From positions 62,001-126,000 of the forward strand of contig NZ_JAAQOM010000019.1 of the NCBI RefSeq assembly GCF_011682055.1: a stretch of DNA of 64,000 bases, in the 5' to 3' direction. This document shows positions 32,845 to 39,827 of the stretch, one piece after another; within the stretch, counting starts at the first letter, position 1, and each line of letters begins with the position of its first letter. The DNA comes from Telluria antibiotica (GTDB taxonomy: Bacteria > Pseudomonadota > Gammaproteobacteria > Burkholderiales > Burkholderiaceae_D). Position numbers and translations under genes: made by a program. The notes beneath the pieces are model-generated. The model was not told the DNA's origin. It made no database searches and saw only the letters and a program-made list of their open reading frames with translations.

Positions 32845-33969
32845 ATGATGGAACACCACCAGTCCTCGCAGATTCCCACCCTGTCGTATATCGAAAACGA
32901 AGATCACCCGGTATTCGGGACCCTGGTCGAGCAGATCCTGCACCTGCTGAATTCGAAGCTGGTGTTTTCGGATATCATCATTCACCAGAACAGCCCGCTG
33001 ATGCTGCGCCAGCCGAAAGGCCTCGTCGCGGTGACGGATTCGCCGATCACGAAGGAAGAGCTGGAAGAGTTCTTCGACGTCATCGAGCCGAACTGGTCCG
33101 AGCGCATCGCCGACCGCGCGTTCGACCGCTCGATCGACCTGCACACGGCCCGCATCCGCGCGAACTGCTTCAGCTTCCAGGGCAAGAAGCGCCTAGGCTG
33201 CGTGATCCGCCGCTTCCCGAAAGAACCGCTGGCGCTGGACACGCTGGGCCTGCACGAAGACGAACGCGAGTTCGCGCGCCTGACGAGCGGCCTCGTCCTG
33301 ATCATCGGCGACACCTGCCAGGGCAAGTCGACGACGATCGCGTCGATGCTCGACGAAATCAACAAGCAGCGCTCCGGCCACATCATCACGATCGAAGACC
33401 CCGTCGAGACCCTGATCCCGCAGCGCAAATGCATCATCACGCAGCGCGAGGTGGGCGTGGATGGCGACGTCGAAAGTTATTATCTTGGCGCGCTGGACGC
33501 GCTGCGCGAGCGGCCGGACGTCATCGTCATCGGCGAGATCCGCGACGCGCAGACCGCGCAGGAAGCGCTGGCGCTCGCGGAATCGGGCCCGCTCGTGCTG
33601 GCCACCTTGCACGCGCGCTCGACGGAGCTGGGCCTGCAGAAGATGCTGCGCCTGCTGGGCAATTCGGAAGCGCAGGGCCAGGCCCTCGCGCACGCGCTGC
33701 GCGGCGTGCTGTGCCAGGCGCTGCTGCCGTCGAAGCAGGGCAACCGCTACCATCTCGCGACGGAATGTTTGACCATCAACCCGGCCGTCGCCGCGATGAT
33801 CGAGGAGGGCGACCTGGGCGCCATCCGCGCGCACATGAACGCGGGACGCGGCCCCGGCTGCCACACGATGAACAGCGTGCTGGAAGCGCTGCTGGCCACG
33901 CACGTGGTCGGCGTCGACGATGCGCGCGCCGCGACGACCGACCGCATCGGCTTCGCCGAGATGGTGTAA
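32845..33969 (+). CDS. Orphan PilT/PilU-type ATPase
   Basis: A 374-residue hexameric secretion ATPase. Walker A is GDTCQGKST at 155-163, the Asp box follows (GHIITIEDPVE), Walker B is DVIVIGEIRD about 225-234 and the His box is ATLHARS. It matches PilT/PilU retraction motors of type IV pili, but the usual GPTGSGKST is altered to GDTCQGKST and no pil gene is nearby. A TATAAT at 32799-32804 overlaps the ATG at 32803, so the start is placed at 32845 (MMEHHQ). PilU or a non-canonical motor for a secretion or DNA-uptake system are the main options. Confidence 0.85.
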   Translation: MMEHHQSSQIPTLSYIENEDHPVFGTLVEQILHLLNSKLVFSDIIIHQNSPLMLRQPKGLVAVTDSPITKEELEEFFDVIEPNWSERIADRAFDRSIDLHTARIRANCFSFQGKKRLGCVIRRFPKEPLALDTLGLHEDEREFARLTSGLVLIIGDTCQGKSTTIASMLDEINKQRSGHIITIEDPVETLIPQRKCIITQREVGVDGDVESYYLGALDALRERPDVIVIGEIRDAQTAQEALALAESGPLVLATLHARSTELGLQKMLRLLGNSEAQGQALAHALRGVLCQALLPSKQGNRYHLATECLTINPAVAAMIEEGDLGAIRAHMNAGRGPGCHTMNSVLEALLATHVVGVDDARAATTDRIGFAEMV

Positions 33970-34005
33970 CGGCGCGGCCGCGCTCGGCGGCCGCGCCACG
34001 CCGGA

Positions 34006-34491
34006 TCAGTGGATACGCCCGGCGTCGTGGTTGCGCTTGGCGACGTCGGCCCGGCGCTCGGCGCGCTCGTCGGCCAGCGCAGCCTTGTCGTGGGCGCGGT
34101 CGGTGCGTTCGATGGCGATCTCGTTGCGGTCGTGGTGCGCGTCGCGCGCGGCGATCTTCGCTTCATTGAGCTCGTGCCGGCGTGCCCGGTCCAGCTTGCG
34201 CGCATCCTTCAGGTCGCCCTTGGCCACGAGGGCGTCTTCGCGGCGCTGGTCGTGGCGTGCATCCCGTTTTTCGATGTCGATCACATTCCTGTCGTGGGCG
34301 ATGTCGCGCTTTTCCACGGCGATGCTGGCGCTGTCGTGGTGGATGTCCCTGCGCTCGGCCCGGATCTCGTGCGTATCGTGGCGGATGGCCGCGTTGTCGG
34401 CCCGGACCTGGTCGACGGCGCCGGTTTGCGCGAAGGCGCTTGCGCTGATGACGGACAACAGCCCTGCGGCCAATGCAATCGTGGTTTTCAT
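34006..34491 (-). CDS. Periplasmic protein of 14-residue His/Asp/Arg repeats
   Basis: A 161-residue protein with signal peptide MKTTIALAAGLLSVISASAFA (cleavage near Ala21). Most of the mature chain is tandem 14-residue units of the form I-x-x-E-K/R-R-D-I-x-H-D-x3: units begin at residues 29, 43, 57 and 71, and again at about 111, 125 and 139. The charge-rich, helical, His/Asp-spaced pattern suggests a long amphipathic helix that might bind metal or polyanions. Function unknown; not recognised as a named family. The start at 34491 is the only one giving an export signal. Confidence 0.7.
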   Translation of the reverse strand: MKTTIALAAGLLSVISASAFAQTGAVDQVRADNAAIRHDTHEIRAERRDIHHDSASIAVEKRDIAHDRNVIDIEKRDARHDQRREDALVAKGDLKDARKLDRARRHELNEAKIAARDAHHDRNEIAIERTDRAHDKAALADERAERRADVAKRNHDAGRIH

Positions 34492-35151
34492 GGTGTCGTT
34501 CTCCTCGGTTGGTGGCGATGCTTCAGTGCATCGCATGGGGAGATAACGGCTGGGCGGCGCGCCGGGAGGACGACGGCTGATGTAATGATTGTAAGCAAAG
34601 GTTGCGCCGCGCAGGCGGGCCGTTACTGCAGTGTCCCATTCCAGAGCGTCGGGTCCTTCCAGCACACTTTTTCCGCGTGGTGGAAGCGTCCGGTCTTCCG
34701 GGCGAAGTAGTTCTTAGGAACAGCGGGGAAGCTCTGGGCCGCTCAAATGCACGGTTCTGAAATGATCGTTCCTCGCACGAGATGCTTTGGACAGCCGCCG
34801 GGTACACCTGCTACCGCCTCACACACTCCCGGTAGTCTAGATGCACGTTCTGCTGGAATACAGTCCCCTTGACATTCACTGTCATCAGAACATGGTTTCC
34901 CTGCATCGGTCGTTTTAAGGAGGCTCCGGCTTGTTGGGCTTTACTTGATCGGCCGCGAAGCTATCCCAAGCGAATAGCGCAGTGCACGCGAGAAAAAATG
35001 CAGGTCTTCTCGTCATCTCGAAACTTTCGGTCATTTGTTAGGCGGTACGTTTTGCGTGGGCATCTAATCACTTCGGAGCGCAATTGACCGAATGCTGAGT
35101 AATCTGAACAGCGGCAACCGACCCAAAGCGGACGCAACCGCAGCGTGTTGA
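34492..35151. other. 660-bp intergenic region
   Basis: The largest gap in this part of the window. It looks less GC-rich than its surroundings. A 72-codon frame at 34869-35087 has unconvincing composition and no ribosome-binding site, so no gene is called. No tRNA, hairpin-plus-T terminator or repeat was found; the region may be decayed. Confidence 0.4.
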
Positions 35152-35598
35152 TCAAGCAACCTCAATCCTGAACACCAGGTCATCGAAACTTGTAACTAAT
35201 CCAATATCGTTACACCTGTATCGTCGTCCCTTGGGCAGTGGCTCGATCAACATGCCTGAAGTGTGGGATTGCGACTGCTTTCCTTGTCCGGCATCCCAAA
35301 GGTTGTACACGCTAAGACGACCTGTCGAATCAAGGACCGCGATCCTGACTTCCCTCGGTGCTGTGTCCGCCCAGATTTCGATACTGGATGACACGTGCCC
35401 GTTCACCATCAAGCTCCCTTCTACTGCAAGCCGTAAACCATGCCGGCACGTTTCCTTCCAACTTTCGAAGACTAGACGCAGCACGCATTGCTCATCTATT
35501 GGATAAACATCCCACTTAAAAACGTCGCTACGGCGTCTTTCTTGAAAGGCTTTGCTGAGAATCGCTTCACGTGGGATGTTGGAGCTTTGCGTTTTCAT
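35152..35598 (-). CDS. Hypothetical protein, unrecognised
   Basis: A 148-residue soluble protein with no signal peptide. It has alternating beta-strand-like segments (LRLVFESWKETCRHGLRLAVEGSLMVNGHVSSSIEIWADT...VRIAVLDSTGRLSVYNLWDAG). No catalytic motif or known family is apparent. It lies 18 bp downstream of the S41 peptidase gene on the same strand and looks less GC-rich than the flanking core genes, consistent with acquired DNA. It could be an immunity or accessory protein, but this is speculative. Confidence 0.5.
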   Translation of the reverse strand: MKTQSSNIPREAILSKAFQERRRSDVFKWDVYPIDEQCVLRLVFESWKETCRHGLRLAVEGSLMVNGHVSSSIEIWADTAPREVRIAVLDSTGRLSVYNLWDAGQGKQSQSHTSGMLIEPLPKGRRYRCNDIGLVTSFDDLVFRIEVA

Positions 35599-35616
35599 GA
35601 TGAGTAGTTCCGAGTT

Positions 35617-36636
35617 TCACTTCTCAACAGGAAGCGTCAGGCCAGCATTGAGCTGCCTCTGCAGCCTGTCTTTCGCCACCGCCAGCGCATCGGCGGGCGG
35701 CGTCCCGATATCGGGTGCGACCCCGGTACCTTCCCAGTTCGTATGCGTGATCGGGCTGATGGTGCGGCTATGTGGAATGGCGGCATAAAAATGGTCGCCG
35801 AGGCGATACAACGCGATCGGATGGGCGCCACCCCACGTCCGTTCTCCGATCACCGTCGCGCGTTTCAGTGCCTGCATCGTATAAGTGAAGTCTTCGCCGG
35901 CGGACGCGGTACCCGGGCCGGCCAGGATCACGACAGGTTTGCTGCCACCATAGCGTTTGCCATCGAGTTTGCCTTCGGTCCAGGTCTGCGTCGTCTGGCC
36001 GGAATCGCGTGACCAGATGTCGTTCAGGCGGGTGGGGCGGTCGACGAAATAGCTGATCAGCAGGGCCACCGATTCCGGGTCGCCGCCGCCGTTGTTGCGC
36101 ACGTCGATGACGAGGGCGCTCGTATCGGACAGCTTGTCCAGCGCGGACGCATATCGGTCCGCTACGAGGGAGCGCGGTGGAAATGCCGTGATCCGCAGAT
36201 AGCCGATGGCGGGGCTCAGATGGTCGACGCCGTCGACGCCGTGGTTGCGGTCCCGGACGGCTTTCGACGTCGCATTCGGCATTGCGTCCACTTCGCGTCC
36301 GGGGCGCAGGCGCGTTGGGCTGAACTTCACCTTCATGTGCAGATCGTGGGCGACGGAAGCCATGTCGGCCGTGAGCCGAGCGGCAAATTGCTCGCCATTC
36401 GTGATCGCATCGTACTTCCCGCCGTGCTGCCGCTGACGTAGCAACGTTTCTATCTGCCTTGCCGTTTCAGGAAAAACGTAGTGTTGGTCGAGCCGGGCAA
36501 TCAATGTGTCGATCGCTTGCGCGCGCGTGGGGCCGTCGACGACGCTGTCAGGCCGGTACAACGTCCGCAGCGCGACGACGGTGCCGATCAGCGCCAACGA
36601 CAGCACGACCAGCAGGACGAAAACGTTTCTTTTCAA
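35617..36636 (-). CDS. S41-family serine peptidase, membrane-anchored
   Basis: A 339-residue protein with an N-terminal membrane segment (residues 5-25), an IRBP-type N-terminal helical domain (AIDTLIARLDQHYVFPETARQIETLL) and a tail-specific protease domain: DVRNNGGGDPESVALLISYF, then PGTASAGEDF with catalytic Ser246, and GERTWGG. No PDZ domain is visible, as in interphotoreceptor retinoid-binding-like members. Likely a periplasmic peptidase. It is divergent from the TraB/GumN gene with 222 bp between. Confidence 0.85.
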   Translation of the reverse strand: MKRNVFVLLVVLSLALIGTVVALRTLYRPDSVVDGPTRAQAIDTLIARLDQHYVFPETARQIETLLRQRQHGGKYDAITNGEQFAARLTADMASVAHDLHMKVKFSPTRLRPGREVDAMPNATSKAVRDRNHGVDGVDHLSPAIGYLRITAFPPRSLVADRYASALDKLSDTSALVIDVRNNGGGDPESVALLISYFVDRPTRLNDIWSRDSGQTTQTWTEGKLDGKRYGGSKPVVILAGPGTASAGEDFTYTMQALKRATVIGERTWGGAHPIALYRLGDHFYAAIPHSRTISPITHTNWEGTGVAPDIGTPPADALAVAKDRLQRQLNAGLTLPVEK

Positions 36637-36858
36637 GCCTTGTTCCCTTTAGCTGAAGAGTTGGGCGGATCAGTACGCTGGCAATCGCTATATCGCACGC
36701 TGAACGCGGCGGCTTCTCAGCATAGCAAATTGCCCTACGTAAAAAGTCACGCTCTGTCACGACCGGGGCATCCCAGAAAATATTGTCAGAAGTAAATAGC
36801 CGAGCGGCAAACGGGCAGATAAAATTTAAATAGCTCACTCTTATGCAAGGAAATACTG

Positions 36859-37743
36859 ATGGCCCGTCGGATGATTGTGATTCTCCTTGCTGCGTTCAGT
36901 CTGCTGACCGCTCCGGCCTGGGCGGTTGAGCGCGGCGCACTGTTCAAGGTCACGGGCCACGACCATACGATGTACCTGTTCGGCACCATCCACGTGGGAC
37001 TGCCCGAATTTTTCCCGCTCGACGAGAGCGTCACCCGGGCCCTGGCGGCGTCCAGCACGCTGGCGCTGGAAATCGACCCGACCGAGCAGAGTACGGAGCT
37101 GACTGCGGCGGTCCAGCGCGTCGCGGCGACCACGCCCGCCATCGTCGCGGCGATGCCGCCTGCGCTCGGGCCGCGCCTGACGCGCCATCTGGAGGCGGTG
37201 GGCGCGCCGGCCACGTTGCCGACCAAGGTCAAGCCCTGGATGCTGGTGATGACGCTGGCGGTGGTCGAATATGCCAAGCTCGGTTATCGACCGGACCTCG
37301 GCGTCGATGCGCACTTGGCCAAGCTGGCGCACGGGCAGAATATCAAGGTCATCGGCCTGGAGACGGTCGAAAGCCAGCTCGACGTGTTCGACCACCTGTC
37401 CGCGGCCGACCAGTGGACGATACTGGACGAAACCCTCGAATCGATGGATTCGGGTGAATCGAAAGACGACGTGCGCGCCCTGACCGACGGCTGGGCCAGG
37501 GCCGATCAGGCCGCGCTCGACGCGCTGGCGCTCAAATTTGAAAACGACCAGCGGCTGTCGTCGCAGATCATGCAGCGGCGCCTGCTGACCGAGCGCAACG
37601 GGCCGATGGCGGACAAACTCGACGGTCTGCTGACGCGTGAAAAGACGACGATGGCAGCAGTCGGACTCATGCATCTGATCGGGAAGGACAGCGTGCCGAA
37701 TTGCTTGCGCGCGAAGGGACTGAAGGTCGAGCGGATGTACTGA
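36859..37743 (+). CDS. TraB/GumN family protein
   Basis: A 294-residue secreted protein with signal peptide MARRMIVILLAAFSLLTAPAWA. YLFGTIHVGLPEFFPL carries the first conserved GxxH motif, and the second, AAVGLMHLIGKDSV, lies near the C-terminus; both are hallmarks of TraB/GumN (DUF1800-unrelated) proteins, proposed metal-dependent peptidases related to the Tiki fold. The length is typical (about 290). It faces the S41 peptidase. Confidence 0.82.
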   Translation: MARRMIVILLAAFSLLTAPAWAVERGALFKVTGHDHTMYLFGTIHVGLPEFFPLDESVTRALAASSTLALEIDPTEQSTELTAAVQRVAATTPAIVAAMPPALGPRLTRHLEAVGAPATLPTKVKPWMLVMTLAVVEYAKLGYRPDLGVDAHLAKLAHGQNIKVIGLETVESQLDVFDHLSAADQWTILDETLESMDSGESKDDVRALTDGWARADQAALDALALKFENDQRLSSQIMQRRLLTERNGPMADKLDGLLTREKTTMAAVGLMHLIGKDSVPNCLRAKGLKVERMY

Positions 37744-37804
37744 AGGGAGGCGACTGCGCGTATTTTCATGCGCGAGTCGGCCGGCTTACCTCTGCAGGCA
37801 GGGA

Positions 37805-38209
37805 TTACGTGCGGCCGGTCACATGATCACGATACGTGGCCCAATCTTCGAGGCCGCTGTTGGGCTCCATGGCCCGTTCCAAAAACACACCCCCGCTACA
37901 ATCGAGTGCTTGCCAACGTTCGGAACGGCACATGGCGACGATTGTCGGCACGATTTTCGTGGATGCCCGAATGTGCATCATGAATCCGGTGCTTGGTTCA
38001 TCGCCACCCATGTTGAATTCGACTGAGCCGTCGTCGGAGTCAAATATCCCCCAAGTGGAGTCGCTCCAATCGACACCCGGAAAAAAAGGACTTATGACGC
38101 GACGGATCTCGGTTTGACTTCCAAGCTCCATGCATCGTTCGGTGTCGGGAATGTCGGCAATGGACTCGTATTCCTTCCCAAACCGTTGGACTGACACGTC
38201 CCAACTCAT
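37805..38209 (-). CDS. Hypothetical protein, conserved family without known function
   Basis: A 134-residue cytoplasmic protein starting MSWDVSVQRFGKEYESIADIP. ATG at 38209 has AGGAGATCACG upstream; a longer frame from 38341 is not supported. The sequence pattern (GSQTEIRRVISPFFPGVDWSDSTWGIFDSDDGSVEFNMGGDEPSTGFMMHIRA) belongs to a small acidic family I have seen only as hypothetical proteins, sometimes near polymorphic toxin loci. Its possible immunity role is speculation. It lies among other small minus-strand genes. Confidence 0.55.
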   Translation of the reverse strand: MSWDVSVQRFGKEYESIADIPDTERCMELGSQTEIRRVISPFFPGVDWSDSTWGIFDSDDGSVEFNMGGDEPSTGFMMHIRASTKIVPTIVAMCRSERWQALDCSGGVFLERAMEPNSGLEDWATYRDHVTGRT

Positions 38210-38262
38210 CGTGATCTCCTTTCCAAAGCCGCGCGCTGTCGAATTGCTGCTTGTAACATCGC

Positions 38263-38808
38263 TTACTTCAGCGTGAAAGATGTTTTGAGCGGTAGCACGG
38301 TTTTGCTTAAGTTGTCCTTGAGCGAGACGCGTACGGTCCATGTACCCGCGGGGTCGTCCGCGTCACCTGTGAACCCGATTACGGGAGCAGCGAGATACGT
38401 GGCGTATGCATCGCCCTTCAACTCGCCCTGATAACAAACCGCATTTTCTTGATGCGACGATACGCTGCCATCCGGTCGTACGGCGTCCAGATCGCACGTC
38501 AGGTCGGCGCGGCCATCCACACCTTTCTTCGGATTGGAAAAGAAGATCAGCACAAACACCTGCTGGCCGCGTTCAACGGTCTTTGCTTCGTTGAAGTGCG
38601 GTACCGTATTTGCAGGCGTGTCCCACTTTTCACGCCAGTTTGCATCTGGCGTAACGAGCAAGGAACCAGCGAGCCCATTGATCGAACGGCGCGCTTCCGT
38701 TTCCGGTACCGGTCGGCCATGCGCATCGATCCAGGCGGCTTGTTGTGCGAGGGCTGAGGTGCCGAGAGTCAGACCGACGGCCAGCGCGAAAAAATATTTT
38801 GAAATCAT
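38263..38808 (-). CDS. Secreted hypothetical protein
   Basis: A 181-residue protein with signal peptide MISKYFFALAVGLTLGTSALA and a mature part of about 160 residues (AAWIDAHGRPVPETEARRSINGLAGSLLVTPDANWREKW...FVLIFFSNPKKG), rich in beta strands and ending in an Ig-like segment (AGTWTVRVSLKDNLSKTVLPLKTSFTLK). Not assigned to a family. Two cysteines (DLTCDL and AVCYQG) could form a disulfide. Confidence 0.6.
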   Translation of the reverse strand: MISKYFFALAVGLTLGTSALAQQAAWIDAHGRPVPETEARRSINGLAGSLLVTPDANWREKWDTPANTVPHFNEAKTVERGQQVFVLIFFSNPKKGVDGRADLTCDLDAVRPDGSVSSHQENAVCYQGELKGDAYATYLAAPVIGFTGDADDPAGTWTVRVSLKDNLSKTVLPLKTSFTLK

Positions 38809-38885
38809 TTTGTTTTTTTAAGTTGGTGTTGACCCGCGCAGATCGGCACATGTGCCATGCCAAGGGTGGACCCGATCCTTATCTT

Positions 38886-39227
38886 TCAGCACCCGCGAAA
38901 CGTCCTCTCGTACGCGCTGACGTGTTCTGGGAACAGTTCTCCGTACAGCGGGTACGGTATGCCGAATACTGTAATTTCAATTTCATCTTCGAACTGATCG
39001 GAGAAATCTATGACACCGACCCCGACGCAGGGAATTTGGATTCCATCAGGCGTCGTGACACTCAGCGCCAGCCCTGATTGGTCCGCATGGTTGGTCCGAC
39101 ATTCGAGTTGAATCAGCCGATAGCTTTCGGTGGCAATGAACTTGCCGAACGCCACGCCCATGGGCGGGTCGCCGAGCTCCAGCGCAGAATGGCCGACCAA
39201 GATGTCGCGAGCAAAGACTTCGAACAT
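38886..39227 (-). CDS. Hypothetical protein, unrecognised
   Basis: A 113-residue acidic soluble protein (MFEVFARDILVGHSALELGDPPMGVAFGKFI). The middle and end contain beta-strand patterns (IQIPCVGVGVIDFSDQFEDEIEITVFGIPYPLYGELF). GGAGACATGACA precedes ATG 39227; ATG 39233 is also in frame. No known domain. One of a run of small, less GC-rich orphan genes, which could be accessory or immunity genes. Confidence 0.5.
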   Translation of the reverse strand: MFEVFARDILVGHSALELGDPPMGVAFGKFIATESYRLIQLECRTNHADQSGLALSVTTPDGIQIPCVGVGVIDFSDQFEDEIEITVFGIPYPLYGELFPEHVSAYERTFRGC

Positions 39228-39261
39228 TGTCATGTCTCCCTATGGTCGCCGGGCGCTCACG

Positions 39262-39801
39262 TTACCGCTTTTCCCGATCAATCACCTGCAGCAGCTTGAA
39301 CGCCTCGTGCTCGACCATCGGCTGCGCATCCGCCAGCTCCTTGCTCGCGCGGACGTACGCCGGCCGCTTGCGCTCCTTCATCTCTTCGGCAGGCACGGCC
39401 GCCGTCATCCCCGGCATCATGATTTGCGCGCGGCTGTTGTACTTGTCGTGGATGACTTGCCGGCCGTACGGCGTGCGATAGAAACGGGTCATCTCGACGG
39501 CCGTGTCGGCCGAGATGAAATGCGCCAGTTGCGGGGCCAGGCGCTGGCAGACCTCGGCGGGTGGTGTCTTGTCGAGCTTGGCAAACACGGACTTGCGCTG
39601 CGCCTCGGTCGGGTAGCGGCTGCGCGACGCAACGCCCCGCAACACCTTGTCGACTTCCATCGCACCCAGCAGGTCCTGCACGGCCTTGACGTGCGCGGGC
39701 GTGGGGGCCGTGGTCATCGTGGCCGGCACCTGCGTGGTCGCGAATGCGGGGGCGGCACCGAGAAGCCACAGGCCCAGCACGGCGTGGACGGCAAACTTCA
39801 T
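39262..39801 (-). CDS. Secreted hypothetical protein (DUF2059-like)
   Basis: A 179-residue protein with signal peptide MKFAVHAVLGLWLLGAAPAFA. The mature helical chain (VQDLLGAMEVDKVLRGVASRSR...LAHFISADTAVEMTRFYRTPYGRQVIHDKYNSRAQIMMPGM) resembles DUF2059, in which a helical pair ends in FYxTPxGxxL. The start at 39801 has GGAAACCCC upstream. It follows the peptidase-TPR-MORN gene by 27 bp and may be cotranscribed. Confidence 0.65.
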   Translation of the reverse strand: MKFAVHAVLGLWLLGAAPAFATTQVPATMTTAPTPAHVKAVQDLLGAMEVDKVLRGVASRSRYPTEAQRKSVFAKLDKTPPAEVCQRLAPQLAHFISADTAVEMTRFYRTPYGRQVIHDKYNSRAQIMMPGMTAAVPAEEMKERKRPAYVRASKELADAQPMVEHEAFKLLQVIDREKR

Positions 39802-39827
39802 GGGGTTTCCTTTCGAATGTAAGCGGT

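Noticed and set aside
33971..33997. Strong stem-loop (GGCGCGGCCG...CGGCCGCGCC) after the PilT-like gene as terminator
   Set aside because: No T run on either side; it is noted but not called as an intrinsic terminator.
34869..35087. 72-codon plus-strand frame in the 660-bp gap
   Set aside because: No ribosome-binding site, no recognisable domain and atypical composition.
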